Shown here piece after piece: positions 28,726 to 37,842 of a DNA stretch of 64,000 nt; the stretch's first letter is position 1; the number at the start of each line of letters is the position of its first letter. The notes beneath the pieces were generated by a model. It saw nothing but the letters and a program-made list of their open reading frames with translations. It did no database searches and was not told the origin of the DNA. A program made the translations under genes and the position numbers. Source of the DNA: Vibrio marinisediminis (GTDB lineage: Bacteria; Pseudomonadota; Gammaproteobacteria; Enterobacterales; Vibrionaceae); assembly GCF_014050145.1 (NCBI RefSeq), contig NZ_JACFYF010000001.1, forward strand, positions 496,001 through 560,000, given 5' to 3'.

Positions 28726-29319
28726 CTAGCTTTTCGACTTTTGATTAAGCTGACCCATTATCTCTTGCTGTTGCTGAGTACTGGATTCTAGTGCTTGCGC
28801 CGTCACTTGAATGGCTTTTGCCATAGAAGAAACATTGCTCGTCGCGGTAACCAAAGTGTGTTGAAGGGGGCGTAATACAAACCAGTAAATAGCAGCGAGA
28901 GCAACCACCAACAGAGCAGCAATCGCACTGATGATGATCAACAACTTAATTTGGATATCATCTAAGAAATGCTGGCTAGTCGTCACCAGCTTAGTGCTGG
29001 TTTGATTAAAAGCTTGTGGTAGAACTGCCACTGAATCTCGAGAGAGCAGTACTAACTGATCGAGATTGTCTAAAGTACGGTTAAGTACTTGCTGTTGCTC
29101 CGCAGTTAGATGCTCACTGTGTGAAATTCTATCCAGAGCGGAAGCGATATGGTCAAGTGATTGCTTGGTTGCATCAAGAGAGCGCTCTATTCCGTCAAGC
29201 TCTAACGACATATTGATGTTCACCAGAGATCCTTCTCGTGCTCTCCCCTCTTCCGTTTCAGCCGTTGTAGTCAATGGCAAAATACTTAATAAAATTAACC
29301 AGCAGATAGGTCGCCACAT
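28726..29319 (-). CDS. Exported membrane-anchored coiled-coil protein, unknown
   Basis: The 197-aa protein has a signal peptide (about residues 1-20, ending TTTAETEE), a helical periplasmic region of roughly 100 residues, one TM helix (IKLLIIISAIAALLVVALAAIYWFVL, about residues 125-150) and a polar C-terminal helix rich in Gln and Ser. Topology resembles a sensor or receptor stripped of its signalling domain, but no HAMP or MCP signature is present. Function is unknown. Confidence 0.6.
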   Translation of the reverse strand: MWRPICWLILLSILPLTTTAETEEGRAREGSLVNINMSLELDGIERSLDATKQSLDHIASALDRISHSEHLTAEQQQVLNRTLDNLDQLVLLSRDSVAVLPQAFNQTSTKLVTTSQHFLDDIQIKLLIIISAIAALLVVALAAIYWFVLRPLQHTLVTATSNVSSMAKAIQVTAQALESSTQQQQEIMGQLNQKSKS

Positions 29320-29441
29320 AAATCACTCAACTCCTTTTCATTCCTTAAATAAAGGTAGTGATAGTGACAATAAATACCCAAGACAATAGTCACAAACTTA
29401 AAGATAAAAATTGTGATTAAAAAAATCTCAAGCCATCGCAT

Positions 29442-29750
29442 TCACTTCGTTACATGCATAATAAAACGCACCAACATTGCTTGCGCATCAGGGCTTAGCA
29501 ATCTAGCGGCGGCGGCCAAATCTGCATTTGTTACCGGCTGAATGTTTTTTACGTCTAATGCAATATCCAGATCGGTTAAGTGCAACGCTCGAACGATTGA
29601 ACGATATTGGGAGATCTTCATATCTGATTCCCCACGCTCAATTCTCTGGTAGGTCTTTAAGCTCATCCCCGCAATTTCGGCAACCTGCTGTCGAGTTAGC
29701 TTGGCTAGTTTTCTTCTATTAGCAATCACTTGCACAATAGGATCAATCAT
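29442..29750 (-). CDS. XRE-family HTH regulator
   Basis: A 102-aa protein with an HTH_3 domain: VIANRRKLAKLTRQQVAEIAGMSLKTYQRIERGESDMKISQYRSIVRAL. The C-terminal part is a short helical extension. Start ATG 29750 is supported by AAGGTGG six bases upstream; the longer reading frame begins in unrelated sequence. It is divergent from the gene at 29892. Confidence 0.8.
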   Translation of the reverse strand: MIDPIVQVIANRRKLAKLTRQQVAEIAGMSLKTYQRIERGESDMKISQYRSIVRALHLTDLDIALDVKNIQPVTNADLAAAARLLSPDAQAMLVRFIMHVTK

Positions 29751-29891
29751 AGTCACCACCTTAAACGGACATATTTGACCTAATAAAGGCAATAAGTAGA
29801 CCATGTTAACTAGGTGTTATTTACCCAACTCATTCGTCGCCCAAAAATAGCCCAACATTTTAATCACTTAGCGTGAGTAGGTTGGCTATAC

Positions 29892-30206
29892 ATGGAAAAA
29901 GAAAAGGTTCACATCCATGCAAATTGCAAAAGCAGTCTTAGCAATTTGCAACAAATAATTGCAGATTTGGTTGATTATGTAGAATCAAGAGCTCAGAGCA
30001 AAGGACTCAACCGCGTAACCACTTTGCGTCAATCACAACAACGCCTTCTTAAATACAAAGAACTGCTGTTGCATAAATCGCATATTGAAGAAAGTGAATT
30101 ACTGCTCAGTTATATCGAGCTATCCAAAATTGAAAAATCGATAGCAAAACTCGGTGTTCAAGCACTTACACAAACCATTGATGAGCTTGAAAAGCACCTT
30201 ATCTAA
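29892..30206 (+). CDS. Small helical protein, unknown function
   Basis: This 104-aa protein is almost entirely helical and charged (LSNLQQIIADLVDYVESRAQSKGLNRVTTLRQSQQRLLKYKELLL) and probably forms a coiled coil. No family is recognised. A clear terminator follows five bases after the stop, supporting it as a real gene. It is divergent from the XRE regulator and might be its target. Confidence 0.6.
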   Translation: MEKEKVHIHANCKSSLSNLQQIIADLVDYVESRAQSKGLNRVTTLRQSQQRLLKYKELLLHKSHIEESELLLSYIELSKIEKSIAKLGVQALTQTIDELEKHLI

Positions 30207-30210
30207 TTAA

Positions 30211-30235
30211 AAAAGCCGAGCTTTGCTCGGCTTTT
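30211..30235 (+). terminator. Rho-independent terminator
   Basis: AAAAGCCGAGC (30211-30221), loop TTT, GCTCGGCTTTT (30225-30235): a perfect 11-bp stem with a T tract after the helical protein gene. Confidence 0.9.
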
Positions 30236-30301
30236 AATATTGCTAATCGTATTCATTAGTGAATGACCAATGAATGCAAATTACGGCCCTTTCAAAAATC
30301 A

Positions 30302-30479
30302 CCTCACCATCATCAACTAAAGTGGGGATCCTCCCCGCCGGATTCAGCTTTAATGTGATGAAGTATAAGGTGAGGAGCCAAACTGGCATTATTTGGATAG
30401 TAGTAAAGTTGATACATCAGGACTCCTAGCCTAAGCAAATACTGTTCTTTATAAGCGCGTTGCTTTTTACTCGCTTAGG
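30302..30479. ncRNA. Candidate structured RNA in a 578-bp intergenic region
   Basis: Four nested pairings build one long stem at 30302-30375: CCTCACC/GGTGAGG (outer), TCATC/GATGA, TAAAG/CTTTA, and a closing hairpin GGGGA-TCC-TCCCC. A second element follows at 30430-30479: CCTAAGC/GCTTAGG enclosing AAGC/GCTT. The nesting is unlikely by chance, but there is no T-tract terminator and no known RNA family matches. It could be a small RNA, the leader of the chemoreceptor that starts at 30785, or a protein-binding DNA structure. The rest of 30236-30784 shows nothing else I can name. Confidence 0.4.
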
Positions 30480-30784
30480 AAAAGTCTCATTTATCAAAGC
30501 ACATCTCGTTTTTCGGTTTTATACACTAATCGATGCCAAATTCGGTATTCATCCCTCTCTCAGAAATCTTCCATGTAAATAGAGACTTAGAGCTATATCT
30601 TTCAGCCACTTTATACTAATGAAACCTACATCACGTTTTTTTGTAAAGATATGCAATTCATGGTCGCTAACTTACTCGTGTAGGCAATTTCGACCAATGA
30701 ATAACATCGCCAATGAGGGTACTCCGGCGAGCCACACACCACATAAATATAATTAAATACATGCAATAAAAGGTAGAAGAACCT

Positions 30785-32698
30785 ATGAAACTGACTTCGC
30801 TAAGCATCAAACAAAAAGTTGTTGCTGGCATTACCTTCGCGGTGCTTGCATCAACCATCATTATGGGTGTTGTCGCGCAAAGACAAGCTCGCAGTGTCCT
30901 TGAACATCGCTTGATCGACATAGAACTGCCTTCGATGCTTGACCAAATTAGCGATCAAGTCGATCGTGATGTTGGACAACTGATACTTGCTGCCGAGCAA
31001 GTGGCAAACAATGAATTTATTAAACAAGCGGTAGACACCACTGACATATCCCCTGACGTTGAAGACTTATTGGTTAAAGAACTCAACAACGTACGTCGTC
31101 AATACCAATTAAACGATGCCTCTGTAGCAAACCGCAATACGGCGTATTATTGGAATCAACAGGGTTTCTTACGCCAACTCAACCAACAACAAGACGCTTG
31201 GTTCTTTGGCTTTACTCAATCAGGTAAGGCAACGTCTGTCAGCATCTTTCAAGAAGCTAATGGCGACGTTAAAATGTTTACCAACTACCAATTGCTCAAC
31301 GGCTTAACCATGGCTGGTTTATCTAAGTCGATGGATGATATGGTTTCACTGCTGAATAACTTCCAGATTGAGCAAACCGGTTTTGTGTTTCTAACCGATG
31401 CCAATGGTTCAGTAAAAATTCACCGTGACAGCCGCAACGCTAATTCATCACTGACTCAGCTTTATGGCCCGCAATCGAGCCAACTGCTGAATCAATCAGG
31501 CTTCAATTTGATTGAAACGGATTACGATGGTCAACGAGTGTTTGTCGCCAGCACCTATGTCCCATCAATGAACTGGTTCGCGATTGGTGTTGTCCCGGTT
31601 GATGAAGTGTTTGCCGACCTTGCCGAAGTTGCCCAACAAATGATGATGACAACCTTGGTTATCGCCGCTCTGTTTATCGCAATGGGCGTTGTACTAGCGA
31701 ACAGTATTACAAACCCAATTCGCGCTATTGCTGCACGTTTCAGTGATCTTGGCAACGGTGATGGTGATTTATCTCAGCGCATCGAAGTGAAAAGCAATGA
31801 TGAAATAGGTCAACTGTCTGAAGGCTTTAATGGCTTTATCGAGAAAATCCATGATTCAATGAAAGAAGTGGCATCAACCAGTAGTGCGCTGCAGTCTGCC
31901 GCAGACACTGTGTCAAACAAAGCCCATACTACTCACGACAATAGCCAGCTTCAACGCGATCAGACCATTCAAGTCGTCACTGCGATTAACCAAATGGGTG
32001 TCACTATCAGCGAGATTGCCTCAAATGCTGCCACCGCAGCAGAGACAGCAACGCAAGCTTCTGGCAATACCGAAGTAGGTCAAAACGTCGTGCACAAAGC
32101 GAAAGACGCAATTAGCCGCCTTGCTAGCGACATTGAAAGTACCGGTCAAGTGGTTGGGCAGCTTGCCTCAACAACACAAGAGATCGGTTCTATTTTGGAT
32201 GTGATCCGCGATATCTCAGAACAAACAAATCTACTCGCATTGAACGCTGCGATTGAAGCTGCCCGTGCTGGTGAGCAAGGGCGTGGTTTTGCCGTTGTTG
32301 CTGATGAAGTGCGTAATTTGGCGAGCCGAACGGCGGATTCGACTGAAGAGATTCAAAAAATGATCAACCAGCTTCAAAGTGATGCTAAAGATGCCGTCAC
32401 CGCAATGGCAACTGGAAAATCACTGACCAATGAAGGCGTGAGTTCTGCTGATGAAGCGGTGGAAGCACTGATCAACATCTCTAATCGTATCCATGATATT
32501 TCGGATCGAAACACACAAGTCGCAACTGCAACGGAAGAGCAATCGACTGTGGTTTATACTATCAACCACAACATTGAAGAAATTAATGCGATTAACGTCG
32601 CGACCACAGGGACAGCCGAAGAACTGGCTCTCGCCAGCTCAGAGCTAAAAGAGCTTTCTCAACGCTTAGATAATTTGGTCGGTAGCTTTAAGCTATAA
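30785..32698 (+). CDS. Methyl-accepting chemotaxis protein
   Basis: A 637-aa receptor with TM1 at residues about 10-28, a periplasmic Cache-type sensor (about 35-290; [55 protein letters not shown]), TM2 near 290-310, HAMP ([23 protein letters not shown]) and a signalling domain containing [20 protein letters not shown]. The KIHRD and LSKSMDD motifs recall Vibrio energy-taxis and sugar receptors, but no ligand is assigned. Terminated by a strong hairpin. Confidence 0.93.
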   Translation: MKLTSLSIKQKVVAGITFAVLASTIIMGVVAQRQARSVLEHRLIDIELPSMLDQISDQVDRDVGQLILAAEQVANNEFIKQAVDTTDISPDVEDLLVKELNNVRRQYQLNDASVANRNTAYYWNQQGFLRQLNQQQDAWFFGFTQSGKATSVSIFQEANGDVKMFTNYQLLNGLTMAGLSKSMDDMVSLLNNFQIEQTGFVFLTDANGSVKIHRDSRNANSSLTQLYGPQSSQLLNQSGFNLIETDYDGQRVFVASTYVPSMNWFAIGVVPVDEVFADLAEVAQQMMMTTLVIAALFIAMGVVLANSITNPIRAIAARFSDLGNGDGDLSQRIEVKSNDEIGQLSEGFNGFIEKIHDSMKEVASTSSALQSAADTVSNKAHTTHDNSQLQRDQTIQVVTAINQMGVTISEIASNAATAAETATQASGNTEVGQNVVHKAKDAISRLASDIESTGQVVGQLASTTQEIGSILDVIRDISEQTNLLALNAAIEAARAGEQGRGFAVVADEVRNLASRTADSTEEIQKMINQLQSDAKDAVTAMATGKSLTNEGVSSADEAVEALINISNRIHDISDRNTQVATATEEQSTVVYTINHNIEEINAINVATTGTAEELALASSELKELSQRLDNLVGSFKL

Positions 32699-32710
32699 CT
32701 CGCACCATAA

Positions 32711-32734
32711 AAAGCCCCGCAATCGCGGGGCTTT
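32711..32734 (+). terminator. Terminator after chemoreceptor
   Basis: AAAGCCCCGC (32711-32720), loop AATC, GCGGGGCTTT (32725-32734): a strong GC stem with a T tract. Confidence 0.9.
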
Positions 32735-32782
32735 ATTGTATATGAGAAACACTTAGCGCTAGAACTGTACGCTCACAACAAA

Positions 32783-33466
32783 TTAGTCACACTGACAATC
32801 CGCTGCACAGACTCGTTTTTTAACCCCAAGCAACGTTTGCTCTGACAGGTAAAAATTCGCAAATATGCCCTCAAAATCTTCTGGTACTGAGCGGGGCATC
32901 AACCCAGTATCAAGTAATGCTTGTTGCCATGCTTGTACCTTAGGGAAGCCATCCAGCATATCAACACAGCTGTGCCGCTTAACGATATGCGCACGATGCA
33001 GAAGAGGCAACCAAGCAATATCGACATTGCTGAGCTGCGTTCCCTTAAAATACGAACCATCAGCCAACTGCTTCTCTACTTTAGCAAATGCCTTTTGCAG
33101 GTTATTTAGTCGCTCGCTGAATAGCGCTTCATCACCACTGCGCATTGTGCTGCACTGAACAAGGTAGTGCTTAGAACCAAGGTAACTCCATGCCCGATCT
33201 AATGCGCGCTGCTCGTTGCTAATGCCTTGCTCAAGCGCACCGTACTCGTCTTCGATATATTCAATTATCGCGTCCGACTCAAACAACGCCGTACCACTTT
33301 CAGTGACTAGCAGCGGAACTTGTCCATTAGGTGAGATATCCAAAAACCACTGAGGTTTGTCACTCAAATTAATAAATTCAATCTCATAAGGGATTTGTTT
33401 TGCTTCAAGTGCTGCTGTAACACGTTGGACAAATGGGCAAATTTTAAAACTAACAACTTTGATCAT
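32783..33466 (-). CDS. Glutathione S-transferase family protein with cysteine-rich tail
   Basis: The 227-aa protein has an N-terminal thioredoxin-like GST domain: MIKVVSFKICPFVQRVTAALEAKQIPYE, the cis-Pro NGQVPLLVTESG and ESDAIIEYIE, then an all-helical C-domain (residues about 85-210). The KICPFVQ start places a Cys at the catalytic position, as in omega/beta-like or glutaredoxin-like GSTs. The extra C-terminal CAADCQCD is unusual and may bind metal. The 33467-33683 interval holds no gene. Confidence 0.87.
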   Translation of the reverse strand: MIKVVSFKICPFVQRVTAALEAKQIPYEIEFINLSDKPQWFLDISPNGQVPLLVTESGTALFESDAIIEYIEDEYGALEQGISNEQRALDRAWSYLGSKHYLVQCSTMRSGDEALFSERLNNLQKAFAKVEKQLADGSYFKGTQLSNVDIAWLPLLHRAHIVKRHSCVDMLDGFPKVQAWQQALLDTGLMPRSVPEDFEGIFANFYLSEQTLLGVKKRVCAADCQCD

Positions 33467-33683
33467 CTTTCATCTCTCTATCTGGTTGCGCTACCACGTT
33501 AATTTGGTTTCGCTTACATACCTAAGACGGTGTGTAAAATAGAAAGACGAAAATAATTCGATAAAAATCGAAATTTATTCTAAACCTTGTTTTGATGAGA
33601 CCCAATTTTCATCAAACCTAGCGACTCTCAAACTTGATCACTCTCGATTCGAAAACTCGAGCCGAAGGAATCTCGAAACAAAA

Positions 33684-34256
33684 TTAGCAACGAGAACACC
33701 CTTTCGATTTTTGCTGATAATCGATCACATTACCCTGTTTGTCTAAAGTCAGATCGCAGCACTCTTCAAACAATTTCTTCAGCTCGGTGCGGCTTTTTTG
33801 TACGCGAGATTTAAGAGTTGAATAACTGATCCCTCGTTGCGCAGCAAGCTCTTTTTGGCTCATGCCATCAAGCTCAACACTTCCGAGTAGGTTCGCACTC
33901 GCCTCTGGCAATGCCTGAATAAACGGCGCAATGCAACTCGCCAGCTCTTGTTCAACACTCACCGCCGATTGCTCAAACCACAAGTCTTCAGCTTGCAATG
34001 TTTGGTCTCGTTGAGAGCGTGCGCGTTTGCGATAAAAGTCAATGATAGTGCGCTGAGCAAGTTGATACAGCCAAGCTTTCACACTCGACTCATTTTGCAC
34101 ATCAGACAAGCTTTGGTAGGTCTTCAATAAGATCTCTTGTTGCAGGTCTTCCACATCCGCTTCATTCGCGACTTTACTGTGCAAAAATGCTGTTAACGAA
34201 TGTTGATATTGACGCCATACCTCATCAAGGCTGAGCGAGTTATTGGCATTCTTCAT
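33684..34256 (-). CDS. SigZ-like ECF sigma factor
   Basis: This 190-aa sigma factor has region 2 (LDEVWRQYQHSLTAFLHSKVANEADVEDLQQEILLKTYQSL ... AWLYQLAQRTIIDFYRKRAR) and region 4 (LGSVELDGMSQKELAAQRGISYSTLKSRVQKSRTELKKLF). Like other SigZ proteins it ends with cysteine motifs, ECCDL and KGCSRC, suggesting a metal- or redox-responsive tail instead of a separate anti-sigma factor; no anti-sigma gene is present. It overlaps the ArsR gene by 17 bases and would be co-translated with it. Confidence 0.88.
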   Translation of the reverse strand: MKNANNSLSLDEVWRQYQHSLTAFLHSKVANEADVEDLQQEILLKTYQSLSDVQNESSVKAWLYQLAQRTIIDFYRKRARSQRDQTLQAEDLWFEQSAVSVEQELASCIAPFIQALPEASANLLGSVELDGMSQKELAAQRGISYSTLKSRVQKSRTELKKLFEECCDLTLDKQGNVIDYQQKSKGCSRC

Positions 34257-34536
34257 CAGCGCAGCATTCCGCTTGTAGAAAACCGATCACACCCTCTAGG
34301 CACTGATATTCTGCAACACAATAAAGAGTTCGCCCTTCACGACGTTGGCTGATCAAACCTGCCGAAGCAAGACTGGCAATATGGTGGGAAAGTGTTGAAC
34401 CCGGAATATCCAGTTGCTCTTGCAAACCGCCCACAGCAATGCCTTGATAACCCGCCTTCACCACGCTTTTATAAATGGATAAACGCGTTGTATGACCTAA
34501 TTCTTTTAATGCTTTCGCTACTGCTTCGAGTTCCAT
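34240..34536 (-). CDS. ArsR-family repressor
   Basis: A 98-aa ArsR/SmtB-type winged helix: LKELGHTTRLSIYKSVVKAGYQGIAVGGLQEQLDIPGSTLSHHIASLASAGLISQRREGRTLYC. A C-terminal AECCADEEC gives three cysteines able to bind As(III) or a soft metal. ATG 34536 is chosen (GGAGAG upstream). It is first in the arsR-sigZ operon, divergent from a permease gene, so it most likely represses that promoter region. Confidence 0.88.
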   Translation of the reverse strand: MELEAVAKALKELGHTTRLSIYKSVVKAGYQGIAVGGLQEQLDIPGSTLSHHIASLASAGLISQRREGRTLYCVAEYQCLEGVIGFLQAECCADEECQ

Positions 34537-34624
34537 AACTCTCTCCAACCTTGTATATATTTCCAAAATAATCGAAGTATTCTAAAAATGCAATCTTCTC
34601 TGACGTGGCGAGCAGCATCCGTTT

Positions 34625-34730
34625 CATCGATGCTCAAATAAAATATTTCGACAATTATAGAAATAACACTTGACCATCCTCTCGATATTTCTATAATTCG
34701 AGAATATTCGAAATTAAAGACAAAATTGAG
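34625..34730. promoter_or_regulatory. Divergent control region of arsR-sigZ and permease
   Basis: The intergenic region has repeated AT-rich half-sites: AAATATTTCGA and ATTATAGAAATA near 34640-34668, then ATATTTCTATAATTCGAG and GAATATTCGAAAT near 34685-34713. These are imperfect dyads of an ATTTCTATAAT type, plausible operators for the ArsR protein. Specific binding is inferred from placement. Confidence 0.4.
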
Positions 34731-34736
34731 GTTCAT

Positions 34737-35822
34737 ATGAGTAATGAATTAATGACCATGCTACGCGATGCTTTAGACATGTTCGCGTTCTTAGCGGTAG
34801 AGTTGATCATTCTATTCTTGGCAATTAGTTACATCGTTGGTGTGTTGCAAGAGTTTTTAACCCCAGAAAAGATCCAGTCGATCTTAAGCTCTCGCAATGG
34901 TAAAGGTTACTTTATCGCCGCGCTTTTAGGCTCTATCACACCATTTTGCTCTTGCTCAACCATTCCTTTCCTAAAAGGCTTGCTTCGTGCACGAGCGGGG
35001 TTTGGACCAATGATGGTGTTCTTGTTTGCTAGCCCATTGCTTAACCCTGTCATCATCGGTTTATTTGTGGTGACATTCGGCTGGCAAGTCGCTTTGTTCT
35101 ACTTCGCGATTGCGATGGCAGTGTCTGTCATTGCTGGCTATGTACTTGAGAAATTAGGTTTTGAACGTTATGTAAAACCTGAAGCTTACCAAACCGACAC
35201 CGCTTCAAGTTGTGCAAGTAATACAAGCTGTGGTGATAAGACTAAAGAAGAAGTCGCCGTTGCAACTTCTTGCTGTACAAAACCAGAAGCCGTTGCTAAA
35301 AGCGCACCAACAAGCTGCTGCTCTGAATCTAAAGTTGAACCAGAAGTCGCTGTCTCTTGCTGCTCATCAGATGGTACGGCAACAGCATCACTAACCGAAA
35401 CGAAGCAACCTAGCCGTTGGATGAGAATTTGGTTATCAACTTGGAGAGACTTCAAACAAGTGCTGCCATATCTAATGCTAGGTATTGCGATTGGCTCATT
35501 TATTTACGGCTTTATTCCTACTGACCTTATCGCCGAATACGCGGGCGCTGGAAAATGGTATGCCATCCCTGTTGCGGCTGTCATTGGTATTCCACTCTAC
35601 ATTCGAGCTGAAGCCGTGATTCCATTAAGTGCGGCATTAGTACAAAAAGGTATGGCTCTAGGATCGGTAATGGCATTGATTATTGGTAGTGCAGGAGCAA
35701 GTTTAACGGAAGTTATTTTGCTAAAATCAATCTTTAGAAATCAGATGATCGCCGCGTTCTTAGTCGTTATCTTAAGCATGGCAATTGGAGCTGGTTTTCT
35801 TTACAGCGTCATTTTTGGCTAA
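34737..35822 (+). CDS. Permease (YraQ/ArsP-type) with cysteine-rich loop
   Basis: The 361-aa membrane protein has two blocks of about four TM helices. The first contains ITPFCSCSTIPFLKGLLRARAGFGPMMVFLFASPLLNP, the permease/ArsP signature; the second has GIPLYIRAEAVIPLSAALVQKGMALG. Between them a loop of about 90 residues carries repeated cysteine motifs (SCASNTSCGDK, TSCCTKPE, TSCCSESK, SCCSSDG). ArsP proteins export trivalent organoarsenicals. With the divergent ArsR and SigZ genes an arsenic or thiophilic-metal efflux role is likely but not proven. Confidence 0.88.
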   Translation: MSNELMTMLRDALDMFAFLAVELIILFLAISYIVGVLQEFLTPEKIQSILSSRNGKGYFIAALLGSITPFCSCSTIPFLKGLLRARAGFGPMMVFLFASPLLNPVIIGLFVVTFGWQVALFYFAIAMAVSVIAGYVLEKLGFERYVKPEAYQTDTASSCASNTSCGDKTKEEVAVATSCCTKPEAVAKSAPTSCCSESKVEPEVAVSCCSSDGTATASLTETKQPSRWMRIWLSTWRDFKQVLPYLMLGIAIGSFIYGFIPTDLIAEYAGAGKWYAIPVAAVIGIPLYIRAEAVIPLSAALVQKGMALGSVMALIIGSAGASLTEVILLKSIFRNQMIAAFLVVILSMAIGAGFLYSVIFG

Positions 35823-35846
35823 CTGATCTCGCTTGATTACAAACAA

Positions 35847-35868
35847 AACCCGCGCAAAAGCGCGGGTT
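35847..35868 (+). terminator. Terminator after permease
   Basis: AACCCGCGC (35847-35855), loop AAAA, GCGCGGGTT (35860-35868), followed by CTGTTT. Also usable by the convergent PAP2 gene. Confidence 0.8.
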
Positions 35869-35899
35869 CTGTTTAATCATTGCAGTAAACAAACGTTAT

Positions 35900-36661
35900 T
35901 CAATAAAAACAACGCTTATTCAAATTCAGCACGTGACCTATCTTTCCAGACAAGCCATCCATACTCGGCAATAGCGCATACACCAAAGCAACAAAGAGAA
36001 CCGAGCCAATGAGATCTATCGGGCGGTGCATACCAAGCCACAAGCGGCTATACGCTACACCAATAGCCCACACCATCAAGGTTGCAGCTAATGCATAACG
36101 CTTATGATCTAGAAATAAGCCACCAAAGAAAGCCACGCAGATTGCAGCAAAAATAGTATGACCTGACGGGAAGGAATAATCAGTTTCTCCCATCCAATGT
36201 TGAGTACGCCAATGGCTCACATTCTCAGACACTTTATTAATCACACTCTCTTGTTGCACAGCAGAAAGCTGATAGAAATGCGCCGGATTTGGTACTAGCA
36301 ATTGATGAGATAACACCTCTGTGTATGGGCGCGGGCTCTCAGTGAGATGCTTCAAACCTGTTTTTGCGGTAAAACCAATCAATAAAATAACACCCAGTTG
36401 TATCACTTTGCTTAGCTGCTGTTTTGGTGTCATCTTAAGCGTCAATGTCGCTATCGCCAGCACGGCCAGCGTAACCAAAAAACCACCGCTACCTGCTGAG
36501 TTAGTTAAAATAGTAAATGTCGCGCCTTCAAAATCAGACTCTGGCGACAACAGTTCAATATGGTTTACCAACAACGTCATTGGGGCAATTAACAAAAGCA
36601 ATATAACCAACAACAATAAGCCGTTACGTTTTGCTTGCAAGACACTTTTCATAACCATCAA
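35900..36661 (-). CDS. PAP2-family membrane phosphatase
   Basis: This 253-aa protein has about six TM helices and the three PAP2 motifs: KTGLKHLTESPRPYTE (C1, here K-x6-RP), YSFPSGHTIFAA (C2, PSGH) and SRLWLGMHRPIDLIGS (C3, SR-x5-H). Such enzymes dephosphorylate lipid phosphates such as phosphatidic acid, phosphatidylglycerol phosphate or undecaprenyl pyrophosphate on the periplasmic face. The exact substrate is not clear. Confidence 0.9.
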   Translation of the reverse strand: MMVMKSVLQAKRNGLLLLVILLLLIAPMTLLVNHIELLSPESDFEGATFTILTNSAGSGGFLVTLAVLAIATLTLKMTPKQQLSKVIQLGVILLIGFTAKTGLKHLTESPRPYTEVLSHQLLVPNPAHFYQLSAVQQESVINKVSENVSHWRTQHWMGETDYSFPSGHTIFAAICVAFFGGLFLDHKRYALAATLMVWAIGVAYSRLWLGMHRPIDLIGSVLFVALVYALLPSMDGLSGKIGHVLNLNKRCFY

Positions 36662-36728
36662 CTCATCTCAACGAGACTAAATTGCGAAGCTGACCAATCG
36701 CAATAAAGGTCAAACGCACAATAGCCGA

Positions 36729-36760
36729 TATCTGCCAATTTGTTACCCAATTGGCAGATA
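36729..36760. repeat. 12-bp perfect inverted repeat upstream of PAP2 gene
   Basis: TATCTGCCAATT (36729-36740) and AATTGGCAGATA (36749-36760), separated by TGTTACCC. It lies 68 bases upstream of the PAP2 start and could be an operator or a terminator of unknown polarity. Nothing else is seen in 36662-36916. Confidence 0.45.
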
Positions 36761-36916
36761 GCTTGATAAAGAAGTAGGCAAAGGAAGGGAACCTTTGTCA
36801 CCTAATGGAGAGAATATTAGCCGAGAGCAGCTAGTTTGATTATCAATTTGCTGTCAATTTGATGAAATAACATCCCAACATTTAGAAAACCGCCAAATAT
36901 TAACGAGTGAGTACGG

Positions 36917-37741
36917 CTATTGGGTCAACGCATAAAAGTGATGAACGGGTCCATGTCCCGAGCCTATGTTCAACTCATCCGCATGCTCTATCGCAGCTGA
37001 TATGTAAGCTTTGGCTTTTTCTACTGCGATAAGCAAAGACTCGCCTTGTGCGAGGTAAGAAGCAATCGCAGCAGAGAGCGTACAACCGGTGCCATGAGTA
37101 TTTTTAGTTTCCCATCGCTTAGCTCGAATGACACTGACCGAATTCGCTTCAATCAGCAGATCATTACTGTGTTGATTACCTTCAAGATGGCCTCCTTTTA
37201 GCAGGACAGCTTTGGCGCCTAACGCTCGTAGGTCTGTAATCATAAACCCCATCTGCGCCTCAATGGTTGGCACATTACATTCCGTCAACGCTGCCCCTTC
37301 AGGAAGGTTCGGTGTGATCAAATCCGCCAATGGCAGCAAGCGTTCTTTCATCGTCAAAATCGCCTCGCTTTTCAGCAAGGCATCACCACTGGTGGCAATC
37401 ATTACTGGGTCGACCACCACAAATTGAGGTCGATATTGCTGCAATTTGTCAGCGACAATATTGATAATGTCGCTATCTGCAAGCATACCTACTTTTACCG
37501 CCACCACATTAAGATCACTAAAGACCGCGTCTAATTGCTTGGCAATATACTCGATTGGGATGGGGAAAATAGCAGAAACACCTTGGGTATTTTGAGCGGT
37601 AATGGCTGTGATGGCAGTGCATGCATAACCACCCGTCGCGGAAATAGCTTTAATATCGGCTTGAATGCCCGCTCCCCCACCGCTGTCCGAGCCAGCAATG
37701 GTCAATACAATGGGAGTTGCGTGTGAAGGTTGATGCTTCAT
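36917..37741 (-). CDS. thiD: Hydroxymethylpyrimidine/phosphomethylpyrimidine kinase
   Basis: The 274-aa ribokinase-fold enzyme has TIAGSDSGGGAGIQADIKAISATGGYA at the N-terminus, VVDPVMIATSGDALL in the middle, LLKGGHLEG, and the C-terminal anion hole NTHGTGCTLSAAIASYLAQG with the catalytic Asp/Gly-rich GTGC loop. It phosphorylates HMP and then HMP-P to HMP-PP for thiamine synthesis. A TPP riboswitch in its leader shows that it is switched off by thiamine pyrophosphate. It is a single gene here; other thi genes are not in the window. Confidence 0.94.
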   Translation of the reverse strand: MKHQPSHATPIVLTIAGSDSGGGAGIQADIKAISATGGYACTAITAITAQNTQGVSAIFPIPIEYIAKQLDAVFSDLNVVAVKVGMLADSDIINIVADKLQQYRPQFVVVDPVMIATSGDALLKSEAILTMKERLLPLADLITPNLPEGAALTECNVPTIEAQMGFMITDLRALGAKAVLLKGGHLEGNQHSNDLLIEANSVSVIRAKRWETKNTHGTGCTLSAAIASYLAQGESLLIAVEKAKAYISAAIEHADELNIGSGHGPVHHFYALTQ

Positions 37742-37810
37742 GGTTATGTCATTCCTACTCGCAACGTATGGAACTGACTCAACCTAGCGAAAGAAATCGA
37801 TAAAGGAGAG

Positions 37811-37842
37811 CATTGCTAGCAAGCGAAGCCACATTAGCAATG
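37811..37842 (-). promoter_or_regulatory. Possible expression-platform stem of the TPP riboswitch
   Basis: CATTGCTA (37811-37818) and TAGCAATG (37835-37842) form an 8-bp stem directly downstream (minus strand) of the riboswitch. It could alternate with aptamer pairing to control transcription or translation. It lacks a clear U tract. Confidence 0.4.
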
